Shown piece by piece: positions 8,767 through 19,260 of a stretch of 64,000 nucleotides of DNA (the stretch's first letter is position 1; each line of letters opens with the position of its first letter). A program made the position numbers and the translations under genes. The stretch covers positions 62,001 through 126,000 of the forward strand of contig CAXBBW010000008.1 in NCBI GenBank assembly GCA_963974345.1, written 5' to 3'. Below the pieces are notes generated by a model. It was given only the letters and a program-made list of their open reading frames with translations. It made no database searches and was not told the origin of the DNA. The stretch is from RHLJ01 sp963974345. Its GTDB lineage: Bacteria; Bacteroidota; Rhodothermia; Balneolales; Balneolaceae.

Positions 8767-9594
8767 TTAGTTCTGAAATATTTGGTTTGCAATGTTCTCA
8801 ACCACATCTAGTGTTGAATGAGAATTAAATGGTTTGTTTAGTTCTTGAAGTTGAGTAATTACGTATTCCTTGTTTTCCAAAAAATGGCTAGTTCCAGGTA
8901 ATACACAAAGATTTGCATTAGGTAGAAGCTCGAATATTTCAAGTGTATGACCAATTTGGACGGCATCCCTATCCCCTACCATCAGAGTTACAGGCATCGA
9001 AATTTCCTTTACTTTTGAATTAGGTATGGGTTTTTGTTTTGCCATCAACTTTACATGAATCTTTAAATCTGGAATAGAAATTTCTTCATATCGATTCACT
9101 AATTCTACAATTTCTGGAAGTATGGCTTTGGTATCAAGACGCGTATTTGCTCCAGATATTAACATTCGGTTTATTTTTTCAGGTACTGTGTATCCCAACA
9201 TCAAAGCAACAATCCCACCATCACTATGTCCCCATATTTTGATTTCCTCATAACCAAGTTCATTAATAAGAGCTTCAATCTCTTGGGCAATGAAATCAAA
9301 ACTTAATTTATTTTCATTGCATGAACTTTGACCATGACAAGGACTATCAACAGCTATTACCTCGAATTCCGAAGTTAACTCAGGAAGTAACCGATAAACG
9401 CTTTTTGTCGAACCGCCATTACCATGAAGAATTAGTAAAGGTGTACCATTACCATATAACTCATAATGTAAGATTGAGTTTTCTGTTTTAAACTCGAAGC
9501 TTTTTCCTTCTACTCCGTTACTAGTGATTTTTTCTTGAGCAGATACTTGTGTTACAATTAGAAGTACAAATAATATTGGATAGAGTTGTCTCAT
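8767..9594 (-). CDS. Exported alpha/beta hydrolase
   Basis: 275 residues. The signal peptide is MRQLYPILFVLLIVTQVSA followed by Q. The alpha/beta hydrolase core shows the oxyanion region 'LLILHGNGGS', the nucleophile elbow 'IWGHSDGG' (Ser), the acid 'MVGDRDAVQ' (Asp) and 'PGTSHFLEN' (His), in the expected order. It resembles esterase or haloperoxidase-like members; the substrate cannot be told. It is the first gene of a two-gene unit with the small lipoprotein at 8520-8759. It is divergent from the AraC-type gene at 9808 with about 210 bases between them, so that regulator could control it (inference). Confidence 0.9.
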   Translation of the reverse strand: MRQLYPILFVLLIVTQVSAQEKITSNGVEGKSFEFKTENSILHYELYGNGTPLLILHGNGGSTKSVYRLLPELTSEFEVIAVDSPCHGQSSCNENKLSFDFIAQEIEALINELGYEEIKIWGHSDGGIVALMLGYTVPEKINRMLISGANTRLDTKAILPEIVELVNRYEEISIPDLKIHVKLMAKQKPIPNSKVKEISMPVTLMVGDRDAVQIGHTLEIFELLPNANLCVLPGTSHFLENKEYVITQLQELNKPFNSHSTLDVVENIANQIFQN

Positions 9595-9807
9595 AAACCT
9601 GATTTAACCTGTATTAAAGTTTGTTGATAAACATTCATTTTAAATATCCGACCATATGAAATTCTTTTAGTTATGGTGAATTAATAACTGAAAACCTTAT
9701 TTTCATGATATTTAAACCCATATTTTATTTCAAATTTGACCCTCAGTTTTTCTATCTCCAGTATTTTATTGAAGTATTTGAGCAATTAATTGTAAAAAAA
9801 CGACATT

Positions 9808-10611
9808 TTGAACCCAATTGAGAAAGTCCCAAACGATCCCACTGTAGCTTTACATATTGACCGGTACCAGTTTTATGATTTTAAGGAACCAGCTTATCTG
9901 AAAACTCTACCCAATGGGAAATTTGACTCTTATTATATTTCTAATGGTGGTTTCTCTGTATTAAATCAGGATAAAGAATCCTTTGAAAAAGTTCCAAATA
10001 CAGGCTTATTCCTAGCCAGTAATGGCTCATCTTTACTACGAATCGAACAGGGATTGAAATGTATAAACATCAAACTGAAGATCTCAGCGCTGGCTCATCC
10101 TAATTTAAATCTTCCAAACACTAATCAATTACTCATCCCTTTTTCCTTCCCTTATACCAAAAAGATAAAGCGGTCGATTGATGCACGCTTATCTACTGAC
10201 AAACCAGTATCTGAAATAGATTGGTTAGATGCACTCTTTAAAGATATACTGGAATCTATCCCACAAGATGAGAAAATCATTAAGGTACTTGAGGAGTTTA
10301 CAAATCTTGAAAATGAAGATATTGGATTCATCTCACAGTCATTAAATATGACAACCAAAAGCCTTTACCGATTTGTGAAAAAACATTTCTCTTTATCCCC
10401 AAAACAGCTTAAAGATATAATTCGCTTTGACCTGACAACTTCCTTCCTGAAGAAAAATCCCTCTACAAATCTCGTAGAAGCCTTATCATTCGGGTATTAT
10501 GATCAGTCTCACTTCGTAAAAGAATGCAGAAAAATCACTGGATATTCCCCTAAAGAACTGTTTAATGACATGCACTTCACAACAAATGATCTAATTCGCA
10601 AAGTTAAATAA
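9808..10611 (+). CDS. AraC-family transcriptional regulator
   Basis: 267 residues. The C-terminal AraC HTH domain (about 165-262) has 'EDIGFISQSLNMTTKSLYRFVKKHFSLSP' in its first half and 'LVEALSFGYYDQSHFVKECRKITGYSPKE' in its second. The N-terminal domain resembles the beta-rich ligand domain of the DUF6597 type found before AraC HTHs. The start must be the TTG at 9808: an in-frame stop lies just upstream and the next Met is far inside the N-terminal domain. The ribosome site is poor, as is common here. It is divergent from the exported hydrolase at 8767-9594, its most plausible target. Confidence 0.88.
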   Translation: MNPIEKVPNDPTVALHIDRYQFYDFKEPAYLKTLPNGKFDSYYISNGGFSVLNQDKESFEKVPNTGLFLASNGSSLLRIEQGLKCINIKLKISALAHPNLNLPNTNQLLIPFSFPYTKKIKRSIDARLSTDKPVSEIDWLDALFKDILESIPQDEKIIKVLEEFTNLENEDIGFISQSLNMTTKSLYRFVKKHFSLSPKQLKDIIRFDLTTSFLKKNPSTNLVEALSFGYYDQSHFVKECRKITGYSPKELFNDMHFTTNDLIRKVK

Positions 10612-10840
10612 CCCAGCCATGCGGATGTTTTCTTTTCTTCTAGTTCCTTAGAACTGTACTGGAACTTTCTTTACTCTCCGCCTCATATGAAATTTGAGGC
10701 AGAACCTCAGTATTACTGCATAGTAAAGCTACGGAAGGAGGCTAAGGTTAGTAAATAGCTGATAAAGCTCTTCAATCGGAATGGGTTAACATAAAAAATG
10801 AGACCTCTCTAATTTACCTAGAAATGAATGTATTATCTTT

Positions 10841-13800
10841 TTATTTAATCAACATCATTTTCTTTAATTCTATCATATCCCCATCTACCAAAAGCTGGTA
10901 GAAATAAACCCCTGAAGATAATTGATCGGCGTTTACAACTTCTATATATCTTCCTGGTTGCTTTCCAGAATTGATAAGATTAAGCACTTGTTGTCCTAAA
11001 ATGTTAAATACTTTTATTTCAACAAAACCTGACTTTGGAAGACCATACTTAATTGTTGTTGATGGGTTAAATGGATTGGGATAATTCTGATATAGTTCAT
11101 AATTGTCTGGTATTTCCAGTTCAAATTCTGAATTAGTTCTCATCTTTACAGATAATCTTAAATCTGAAATAAATTGTTCACTTGATTCCCCCGGAATATT
11201 CGTTCTTGCAATTATTTTTGCACTATAGTCTTCCACATTTAACCCTCTGGTTTCAATAATAGCTTGAACAACCGCAGATGTGTTCGCATTTATAACTAAT
11301 TGAGTCTTGTCAAAGGATAGCCAATTGGGAGAAAAATCAAGGAGAAGTACATACCTGACCAGCTGTTTATAAAGTTCCGTTATTTCTTCTGACTTTCCGA
11401 AACCATCTAAATGGTATTCCATAGTCAATCCCATAGCAAAAATCTGACCTTTACCATATTGGTATTCGGTAATGATTGGATATCCGGATCCTGAACTTAG
11501 CAAAACATTAGCATGATCCGGAACCTTATCATAAGCTGTAAGTACTGATATTCTTTTTAAGGCCGTAGAATCTGTTTCTGAAAGAAAATAACCCTTGTTA
11601 ACATCTGAATAATTAAAAGAGGACCGATCATAAATACCTTCCACACCACCTGGCATTGAAATATCAAAACTGCTAAATGATGAATAGAAAATAGTTCCTC
11701 CCTGTCTTGTAAAGTTACTTAATGCTGCAACACTACTATCTAATCTTTGATAGTATTCCTGATTTTGATCTGCTATAAAGAAAACTGCATCATAATCTGT
11801 AAAATTAGTATTACGCAAATCGGTTGACTGAATTTTAGATATTTCTAATTCCGAAAACCACGAATTAATTAGTCCTGATATATCTGACGACCAAGCTAAA
11901 TCGTCTTGTATTATTAACACTTTTTTGCTTTGAAGAGGTCCGTTTGGTAAATATTCTGAAGCATTAACATTCTGAGAGAATACTTCCAGATATAAAGTTG
12001 AATCCCCTCTGTTACTAAACATTAATTCAAAGCTGACACTATCTCCCTCGGATAATTCAAAATCTAGTGAATCAGTTTTAAAGCTAAGTACCGGACCATT
12101 GATACTATTTCCTTCTAATATTATTTCATTATTTGAAGGCAACTCAGAATTAGTAACAAAACTTAATTTATCTGTACGCTTTCCAGAACTGTCTTTTGGA
12201 GCAAAGACAATTGGCAAATAAAGTGCTTGTTGAGGTGGAATTTGGTAACCTTGGTTTTCTTCCAGCAAATAAAAATCACTATTTGTAATGGATAAGTTTT
12301 CGATCACTAATTTCGCCGATCCTGAATTCGAAAATTTTAGAGATAATTGATTTGTTGTATTTATTATAGTTCTAGGAAAAATAAGTGCATCTGTACTCAT
12401 AGTTAACTCAGGTGTACCAGAAACAGTAATTTCTAAAGGAATTCTTACGATTTTGTTTTCCGGATCGTTAGAAAAAATTACAAACTCCGCCTGATAGGTT
12501 CCTTCATTAATCCCGGTTAAGTCGATGGAGAAATTCAGTGTCTTATCAGCACCTTCAAGAATAATTGGATTGTCATTTTCATTGTCATTAAAACTGATAT
12601 AATGACTGGGCGAAGTTTCTTTTGTAGCTATTCCAATATGGGAGCTGTAAACAACAGAGCTAAGTAGATTATATATGGCAATTGAATCCGTTATCGAACT
12701 GGTAACACCATCAATTTTATATATTTGCCGGACATTAGTTTCACTATTTATCCCATTCGTGGTATAAGATTTATCTTCCGGGGAATATCCGAATTCTAGT
12801 AGATAATACTGTTCTGGAGTTCCAATTACTGATTTAGATTCGAGCGTTGAACTGGAATAAAGCATAATTTTACCATTGTTATTTCCATAAATGGTATTTG
12901 TATTTAAATCACTACTTATGGTATTAAAGATATAACTCCCTTCTACTGAACTAAGAGTATCTATCATACTTCCATTTACCTGGCTAATCTCAAATATTGA
13001 GGTTTGGTCTTTTTTCCGATTATAAACTGAGATAAGCATCCCTTCTCTGGAAGAGGCAAAAGATCTTATTTGGGTATCCTCATCAAATGGCAATTTAATA
13101 TGTTGAACTATTTCTTTTGATTCTATATCAACTACTAATATCTCATTATCAGAAACTGGTTTTTGGAAGTATAATAATCCATCCCGGTAGGAAAGTGCTC
13201 TTATGATAAGTGCATCCGGATATGGGTAAGATCCTTTATAGGTATAAATAGTATCAACTATTGAGTGAGTTTCCCAGGATATAGACACAATTTGGGCATG
13301 ATATTCATTTGTTTCTTGATCTCTTACCTGTACAGATGCAAAAAAATCGGTTTTTCTAGTTAAAATTGCATCAGAATAATCAATATCAATCTGATAGTTC
13401 AAATCACTACCCCCTGCATTATTGATATTAAGAGAAGTGATTAAAGTATCACCGGTACTAGCGCTGAAGCTATAATTTGTAGGACTTACAGAAATAATTG
13501 GTGGATCTAAGGCCTCTGCATAAACAGGTATATAAAATTCGCTCTTATCAGATGAATTGCTTTGAATAATTAATTCCGCATTAAAGGTACCTTCTTCAAA
13601 AGGTGCGAAAACAAGCTCCACTAAACTTCGTTCACCAGGCTCCAGAACAAAAATTCCTGATGGTATATCCTTCAAATGAAACTGAGGATTTGAAATTGAT
13701 ACTGATGAGATTATCAAATCTTTAGTACCTCTATTAGAAAGTACTATTTTTTCCAAAAGAGAATCACCTGTAAAAATTGATTCAAATTTCAGTTCACTTT

Positions 13801-16800
13801 TACTAACTCCGAATCTAGGGAGGCCAGTAACGCTAACTTGTGCAGGAATAATTTTCGATGGCGTATCTCGATCATTTGAATTCACGATAAATTCAAATTC
13901 ATAATCACCGTCTATTGCTCCTTTCGAGTCAATATAAAAATTTACTAATGCTGAATCCTGAATAGATAAAGTCTCTTTTAGCACCGAATTAACTCTAATA
14001 AGACTATAACCTGAATTCTCATCTGTAGCGAGAGCCCTCAGATAATCAGAATCATTTTCGATAATCTGAATTAAAGAACCATCAACTGCATTAAACTCGA
14101 TTAATCTATATGAGGAAGAATTCTCAGCTGTCCCTACTACTAAAATCGAATTTGAATTGCTTAGGTAACTGATTTCCTGAAATGCTTTGTAGCCTGAATA
14201 GTCAACTAGTTGTTTTGGTTCCCCATACAATGAATCTAATGGTAGCGAATAAATTTTCCCACTATCAAAATCTCCTAGGTACAAGAGATTTGCTTTCGGG
14301 TTTACAGTTACATTATTTCTCCTGTTTAATCCTGTTCCTGAATAAAGTGTATCTACAATACCTCCATTTTCATCATCGATACGTACGATGTAATCATTCC
14401 TTGAATTTATGTCCCTGAAAGAACCTATTAGATTCACGCCATCATGAGAAAGGCTGAAAAAACCACTATAGAAACCATCTTCAAGCTTAATCGGATCAAG
14501 CAGTTCTTTTGTCAGAACATCAAGAACCTGAAACTCATTACTTTTGGTCCCATCCACAAAGTAGATAAGCCCATCATGATAAGTGAGATTACCAATATTT
14601 CCCCTTCCGGGTCTCTTAAACAATGTATCGATTGCAAATTCAGAATTTTTAGAATACTCAAGAATAACATCATAGTATATATTATTTCGGAAATCAGTAT
14701 TAAGAATTACCGTAGCATAATATTTTTGCTCTTGAAGTATTGATTGATCCGGAACAGTTACAGATCTCACCTTAATATCGTAATTAAGTTCTTCTTCACC
14801 AGAGTTTGTAATAGTAAATGAAGAAGGAATAACTTCATTGGTATCGGGAGTGAATGAAAAAGAATCGGTACTAGTATTAATTTGTGCAGGAGTTATCGCA
14901 CTTCCTGATAATATGATTGATAAAGAAGAGTTTGCGAAAGCATTGCTGTTAACAAGAAGTTCAGAAGACAGAAAGCCTGAACTGGATGGCTCATAGACAA
15001 TGAAAAGCTCCATATGTTCAGTGGGTGATAAAATAATTGGAAAAGCTAATATGTCCTGTATTAGAAACTGATTCTCAGAAATATTAAGACTATAAATTTC
15101 AAGGTTTTCCGTTCCCGAATTTGAAAGCGTTAATTTCTTTATACTTTTATCTCCAACTATAAGCCCTCCGAATTGGAGTGTATCTACATTTGTATCAATT
15201 TCAGGAATTCCGATTACTTCCAGCTCTAAAGGAATTCCTTTAAATCGTTGCTCTGGATCATTACTTTGAATAAGTAACTCTGATTTATACATTCCACCTA
15301 TTAAGTTTTCAGAATTAATGTTAAAAACAAAATCTTTAGCCCCCTGTGGCGGAACAGAATCCCGGGCAGCTGAAGTGAAATTAATATATGCAGGTAAGTC
15401 GGACTCAAGAGTTGCAATTGCATCGAACCAAATATCTTCCATGGGTTCAGGTGAAGAAAGAGATTCATTTTCCAAGTCATAGACTAAGAAATTATGTCGG
15501 CTCGAATGCTTGTCATTATATATTATAATCGAATTATCGAGAGCAGAATAACTAATATAATCGGGCTCTTCGCTGGTAAGATCAAGTACAACCTCCGGAA
15601 CTAAATCACTTCCTTCTCTTATATCAATTTGATAGATGGTTCGACCTGTAAGTGTATATATAACGCTATCTGAAACATTTTCAGTAAATGAGTAACCAAC
15701 CCCATTTGGCAGACCTCTTATTACAAGGGAATCTGATACAGACCCAGTTTCTTCATTAACCCGATAAAGAACTGTTCTGTCATTGTAAAAAGACTGACTA
15801 ACTAATAATTCTTTTCCGTTATGGGATTCTACTGTAACAAAAACCCGAGATTCTATATCAGGACTTATTTCACGAATAGTTTTTTGTGTGTCTCGATCAA
15901 AAATTCTAATGGTACGTTTACCATATTCAGGCAGGTAAAACTTCCCATCATTATATACAAATGACGAGAATCCGAATTCCGGTGACGAGGGGATTTCCAA
16001 AGTGTCCAAAACAGAATTGGTTTCCAAAGAATACTCATAAATGTACGTTTTATTCTCCCCTGTTTCTTGTATCCACTCTGTTGATATAAGATAAAAGGGA
16101 CTCAATTCTTTGCTCGAAATCAATCTTGCCGGATCACCCGAGCCAGTTACCTGATAATATAGAGTGCTGTTTCCTGTATTGTTTATTGTAAGCGATTGAG
16201 TTATCTCTTCATTCGATTGTATTTGGAGTTTATACATTTCTGGTGAAGCTTGTAATTTGGGAGGAGGAACAGAGATTCCAGAAACATTATAAATAAACGT
16301 TTCATCGTTCTCATCATTGGTTGAAAACGTAATATTCTCTTCAAATAACCCTTCCTCAGAAGGATGAAATGCTACCACCAGGTTGTGCGTATTCCCCGGA
16401 GGAACTATCAGCGGAAGGTCGGGTTCCTCTTTGAAACTGAACGAAGCATCAGAAAAAGCTATATCTGAAATTAAAAGACCTGAAGTTCCATTATTAACAA
16501 TATGAAGCTTCTTATACTCGGCCTGATTAACAATAATATTTCTAAAAAATAGGGTACTGGGATTTACTTCAATCTCTGGATTCCCATCTACAAATAGTTC
16601 TACTGGTACTACTTTCCATTGCTGATCGGCATCATTCAGATACATATCAATATCTGTCAGATATTTACCTCCAAACAAGTTTTCAGCCGATATTTGAAAC
16701 CCAAAGGTAAAGCTTTCTGAAGGCTCAATTGTCTTATTGCTTTCCGAAAGCCAAGTAAAGAAATAAGGCCATCCTGCTTCATTAGTAGCTAATCCCGAAA

Positions 16801-17752
16801 ATGATTGCTCATCATCAATATTTTCTTGAATTCTCTTTTCATCAAGTAGTTCTCCTGTAGAAGCATCAACAATAAAAAGACTTCTATTTTTATAGTACCC
16901 GGTATTCCCATAAACAAGAAGTGTATTAGTGGCTTGAATGTATGTAATATGATAAATAAGAATATCATCCCCTGAGAAAAAAGAAGTGTTCCATTTTCCA
17001 GACTTTAAATCATACTTGTCAATCGTATTGTTTGGATATTCTCCTGGAGCTTTATATAAAATCCCTTGTTTTTTATTTACAGCTACAGATGCAAGACTCG
17101 ATAATCTGTCGCCTGTTTCTATTATTCTTGTAACGATTCCTTCACTTTCATCAATTTCTAATAAATTGTATTCGCTATTAACACTAAGACCTCTGGTCAT
17201 AGCGTAGATATATTTTCCGGAATGTGAAAGCGAAATAATCACATATTCATTAGGAAGTGTAATGGTATTTACAATTGTTTTATCATCAATATTTAATACC
17301 CTGATTTGATTTCTGGCCTTCCAGGTCCAGAAATAAATATTGTCATTGTAATATGCTAAGGCCTTGCTTAAGCGATCGGTTGATCCCAGATTTTCAGAAA
17401 AAAGGGTATCTATTATTTCCTCTTTGGAAATCGAATACTCAATTAGATGTGTTTTGTATCTCTCAGGAAAATTAATGTTAAACTCGGATACAAAAGTGTA
17501 GAAATAATCATTCTCAGTAAAATAAGGTGACTGCTCAGAGTTTTTTAGGAAAACCGGATTTAAATCGAAGCTGATGGCCTCAGAATAATTATTCTGAATG
17601 GAAAATGAACTGGTTAAAGAATCCCCTGCTGTTAGATTAACATCGAAACTTGAGGGAGAAACTACTATATCATTTATTGTTTGAGCGGAAGAGTTTGAAA
17701 ACAAGAAAAAAACTGCAAAAAAAATTGTAGGAAATACCGAAAACTTATCCAA
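10841..17752 (-). CDS. Giant secreted repeat protein with C-terminal sorting domain
   Basis: 2303 residues. A signal peptide (ending 'FSNSSAQ') is followed by four long units beginning near residues 27, 497, 954 and 1416. Each unit has an Ig-like 'VSPSSF...SFSIQNN' module, a propeller-like stretch of about 270 residues, a 'GGxYxxxxxxxSNDxxxxxxxIPxELxVxG' module and a choice-of-anchor-D/ASPM-like Ig module ('L.FxxxxVxxxxxKxLxLSNxGTxxLxI'). The latter modules start near 389, 850, 1307 and 1780. A fifth Ig module (~1884) precedes a ThuA/glutamine-amidotransferase-like domain (~1940-2135, starting 'KKVLIIQDD'). The last ~88 residues are a 'NYPNPFNPST...' sorting domain for type IX-like export. 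It probably stays on the cell surface as an adhesin or binding protein. It is a monocistron with no partner gene adjacent. Confidence 0.9.
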   Translation of the reverse strand: MDKFSVFPTIFFAVFFLFSNSSAQTINDIVVSPSSFDVNLTAGDSLTSSFSIQNNYSEAISFDLNPVFLKNSEQSPYFTENDYFYTFVSEFNINFPERYKTHLIEYSISKEEIIDTLFSENLGSTDRLSKALAYYNDNIYFWTWKARNQIRVLNIDDKTIVNTITLPNEYVIISLSHSGKYIYAMTRGLSVNSEYNLLEIDESEGIVTRIIETGDRLSSLASVAVNKKQGILYKAPGEYPNNTIDKYDLKSGKWNTSFFSGDDILIYHITYIQATNTLLVYGNTGYYKNRSLFIVDASTGELLDEKRIQENIDDEQSFSGLATNEAGWPYFFTWLSESNKTIEPSESFTFGFQISAENLFGGKYLTDIDMYLNDADQQWKVVPVELFVDGNPEIEVNPSTLFFRNIIVNQAEYKKLHIVNNGTSGLLISDIAFSDASFSFKEEPDLPLIVPPGNTHNLVVAFHPSEEGLFEENITFSTNDENDETFIYNVSGISVPPPKLQASPEMYKLQIQSNEEITQSLTINNTGNSTLYYQVTGSGDPARLISSKELSPFYLISTEWIQETGENKTYIYEYSLETNSVLDTLEIPSSPEFGFSSFVYNDGKFYLPEYGKRTIRIFDRDTQKTIREISPDIESRVFVTVESHNGKELLVSQSFYNDRTVLYRVNEETGSVSDSLVIRGLPNGVGYSFTENVSDSVIYTLTGRTIYQIDIREGSDLVPEVVLDLTSEEPDYISYSALDNSIIIYNDKHSSRHNFLVYDLENESLSSPEPMEDIWFDAIATLESDLPAYINFTSAARDSVPPQGAKDFVFNINSENLIGGMYKSELLIQSNDPEQRFKGIPLELEVIGIPEIDTNVDTLQFGGLIVGDKSIKKLTLSNSGTENLEIYSLNISENQFLIQDILAFPIILSPTEHMELFIVYEPSSSGFLSSELLVNSNAFANSSLSIILSGSAITPAQINTSTDSFSFTPDTNEVIPSSFTITNSGEEELNYDIKVRSVTVPDQSILQEQKYYATVILNTDFRNNIYYDVILEYSKNSEFAIDTLFKRPGRGNIGNLTYHDGLIYFVDGTKSNEFQVLDVLTKELLDPIKLEDGFYSGFFSLSHDGVNLIGSFRDINSRNDYIVRIDDENGGIVDTLYSGTGLNRRNNVTVNPKANLLYLGDFDSGKIYSLPLDSLYGEPKQLVDYSGYKAFQEISYLSNSNSILVVGTAENSSSYRLIEFNAVDGSLIQIIENDSDYLRALATDENSGYSLIRVNSVLKETLSIQDSALVNFYIDSKGAIDGDYEFEFIVNSNDRDTPSKIIPAQVSVTGLPRFGVSKSELKFESIFTGDSLLEKIVLSNRGTKDLIISSVSISNPQFHLKDIPSGIFVLEPGERSLVELVFAPFEEGTFNAELIIQSNSSDKSEFYIPVYAEALDPPIISVSPTNYSFSASTGDTLITSLNINNAGGSDLNYQIDIDYSDAILTRKTDFFASVQVRDQETNEYHAQIVSISWETHSIVDTIYTYKGSYPYPDALIIRALSYRDGLLYFQKPVSDNEILVVDIESKEIVQHIKLPFDEDTQIRSFASSREGMLISVYNRKKDQTSIFEISQVNGSMIDTLSSVEGSYIFNTISSDLNTNTIYGNNNGKIMLYSSSTLESKSVIGTPEQYYLLEFGYSPEDKSYTTNGINSETNVRQIYKIDGVTSSITDSIAIYNLLSSVVYSSHIGIATKETSPSHYISFNDNENDNPIILEGADKTLNFSIDLTGINEGTYQAEFVIFSNDPENKIVRIPLEITVSGTPELTMSTDALIFPRTIINTTNQLSLKFSNSGSAKLVIENLSITNSDFYLLEENQGYQIPPQQALYLPIVFAPKDSSGKRTDKLSFVTNSELPSNNEIILEGNSINGPVLSFKTDSLDFELSEGDSVSFELMFSNRGDSTLYLEVFSQNVNASEYLPNGPLQSKKVLIIQDDLAWSSDISGLINSWFSELEISKIQSTDLRNTNFTDYDAVFFIADQNQEYYQRLDSSVAALSNFTRQGGTIFYSSFSSFDISMPGGVEGIYDRSSFNYSDVNKGYFLSETDSTALKRISVLTAYDKVPDHANVLLSSGSGYPIITEYQYGKGQIFAMGLTMEYHLDGFGKSEEITELYKQLVRYVLLLDFSPNWLSFDKTQLVINANTSAVVQAIIETRGLNVEDYSAKIIARTNIPGESSEQFISDLRLSVKMRTNSEFELEIPDNYELYQNYPNPFNPSTTIKYGLPKSGFVEIKVFNILGQQVLNLINSGKQPGRYIEVVNADQLSSGVYFYQLLVDGDMIELKKMMLIK

Positions 17753-17831
17753 AGTATTGAACTTAAAAATTGAGTTATATTTTTATTCTATTATAAAATA
17801 GGTAGAACACAGATAAAAACCAGATGAGATT

Positions 17832-17866
17832 AAAAAAGCCTCAAATCAATTAGGAATAGAGGCTTT
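17832..17866 (-). terminator. Intrinsic terminator after the vat operon
   Basis: An 8-bp inverted repeat (AAAGCCTC at 17835 with GAGGCTTT at 17859) encloses a 16-base loop. On the minus strand it is followed by a run of T (17837 to 17832). It lies directly downstream of the amidohydrolase at 17902-19260 and so ends the minus-strand operon. The giant protein gene starts 80 bases further on. It resembles the terminator right after tRNA-Asn at 43.4 kb in layout (stem, then GCTCCC on the plus strand). Confidence 0.7.
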
Positions 17867-17867
17867 G

Positions 17868-17886
17868 AAGCTCCCAGGTTCAGGAC
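17868..17886 (-). pseudogene. Possible tRNA 3'-end remnant
   Basis: Between the amidohydrolase stop and the terminator, the plus strand reads GAAGCTCCCAGGTTCAGGA. On the minus strand this looks like a tRNA acceptor 3' strand plus part of a T-arm, immediately followed by a terminator as at a real tRNA gene. No 5' half is present; the sequence on the other side is the coding end of the amidohydrolase. It may mark an old recombination point at a tRNA 3' end. Short, so uncertain. Confidence 0.3.
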
Positions 17887-17901
17887 GAAATGCGAACTTT
17901 T

Positions 17902-19260
17902 TTAGTATTCCTTTGCTGTGACATTTTCAATCACCTTTTTTATTTGGGTTGAGTCTATCCATATTGTCTGAACCAGAACACCCACAATGTCCTGCGTGTT
18001 TGATATATCATCAAGTGGGTTATTATTAAGCATGACCAAATTTGCTTTTTTACCAACTTCGATTGTCCCCTCAGACCCTAACCTGTTTGTAAACCTGGCT
18101 GCATTTACAGTAGAAGTAAGTAATGCTTCAAAGGGTGTTAAACCAGATTCTACCAATAATTCTAATTCACGGTGAATTGAAAACCCCGGAACTATGAGAC
18201 CGAATGTATCTGATCCGGTAAGTAATGGCACTCCTGCTTCATTAAGTTGATTGGTGTATTTTTTCATCCAGTCGAACCATTTATCAATCGTCACTTCTGC
18301 GGTGTTGCCCTCCAATTCAAGAGGCTTTAATTTTACTCTGTATTCATTCTCATCGGATAACCAATAAGAGGCATCATCCTTTAGCATATATGCTACATGC
18401 TGATGATTTTCAAGCGAATCAAACTTTTTATTATTCAAAAATTGGGTGATCATTTCAAAAACTGCCAGGGTTGGATTTATAAATACTCCGCTCTTTTTGA
18501 TTTCTGTAATTGAATTATTTACAAATACGGAATCATTTCGTTCCTCAGTAGAGAATAAGTAAATAAACTCCTCCACATGGTCTATTGATCGTTGTTCTAA
18601 TGATTTCCTAAGTGGTAATGACCTCTGTATATGTCCTACAACCTCCAGACCCTGTACCTCTGCTTCATTAATGAGATAGGCATATAACTCACTCTCCAAG
18701 TCATCTGCGATCTTTAGATAATCATATCCCATAGAAGTATGCTGATTAAGTTGGCTGTCAATCTCAGCTTTACTGGATAGATCATTTGCTTTCAAATAAG
18801 GCCCTGTAGTTAGATAGCTTATCGGATAGATCATATTTCTGATTAGCGAGTCTCTTATCATAATCTGATCCTGCCAGCCATATTCACCCATATTCCGAAT
18901 GGTCGTTACTCCATTTACAACCATCATCCCGATTTCTGTTTCAATGGGTCTCTCTATATTTCGCCAGTGGTAATGCATTTCAGAAAGACCCGGAATGAGA
19001 AACTTATTTGTTCCGTCAATCAAAAGATCAATATCGTAGGTCTTACTATTTAGATCTCCAATCTCTTTGATAATACCTCCTACCACAAGAATGTCCTGAT
19101 TCAAAACAGGAGTTTCATCTACCATTGTGATCAGGTTCACATCCTCAATCAGTACAGAATTCATAACCTGTTGAGTACCATCACTCATCGTAGCTAAGGT
19201 AACTACTACTATTGCCAAAAGAACTTGGAGCGTAATACTTTTCATTGATATCAAAATCAT
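17902..19260 (-). CDS. Amidohydrolase family protein, exported
   Basis: 452 residues, imidazolonepropionase/prolidase-type amidohydrolase. Metal motif 'SEMHYHWRN' (HxH), 'VVGHIQRS' and 'HVEEFIYL' (further His ligands) and 'LTGSDTFG' (active-site Asp), with the closing 'GTIEVGKKANLVMLNNNPL' that returns to the small beta-domain. The N-terminus has a hydrophobic stretch (ITLQVLLAIVVVTLATM), so it is probably periplasmic. The ATG overlaps the TGA of the upstream DUF4386 gene (ATGA), indicating translational coupling. It is the last gene of the operon starting with the Vat-like acetyltransferase. It is a paralogue of the truncated gene at 1-1041. The substrate is unknown. Confidence 0.9.
   Translation of the reverse strand: MILISMKSITLQVLLAIVVVTLATMSDGTQQVMNSVLIEDVNLITMVDETPVLNQDILVVGGIIKEIGDLNSKTYDIDLLIDGTNKFLIPGLSEMHYHWRNIERPIETEIGMMVVNGVTTIRNMGEYGWQDQIMIRDSLIRNMIYPISYLTTGPYLKANDLSSKAEIDSQLNQHTSMGYDYLKIADDLESELYAYLINEAEVQGLEVVGHIQRSLPLRKSLEQRSIDHVEEFIYLFSTEERNDSVFVNNSITEIKKSGVFINPTLAVFEMITQFLNNKKFDSLENHQHVAYMLKDDASYWLSDENEYRVKLKPLELEGNTAEVTIDKWFDWMKKYTNQLNEAGVPLLTGSDTFGLIVPGFSIHRELELLVESGLTPFEALLTSTVNAARFTNRLGSEGTIEVGKKANLVMLNNNPLDDISNTQDIVGVLVQTIWIDSTQIKKVIENVTAKEY

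Noticed and set aside
8760..8807. Longer N-terminus for the small lipoprotein, up to 8807
   Set aside because: It would overlap the hydrolase gene and place the lipoprotein signal inside the protein.
10680..10700. GCCTCA/TGAGGC hairpin after the AraC-type gene
   Set aside because: Stem of only six pairs and no T-run; it could be a weak terminator but is not supported.
14182..17207. Several plus-strand frames of 73-99 codons opposite the giant protein gene
   Set aside because: They are antisense to a long, clearly coding repeat protein and have no domain character.
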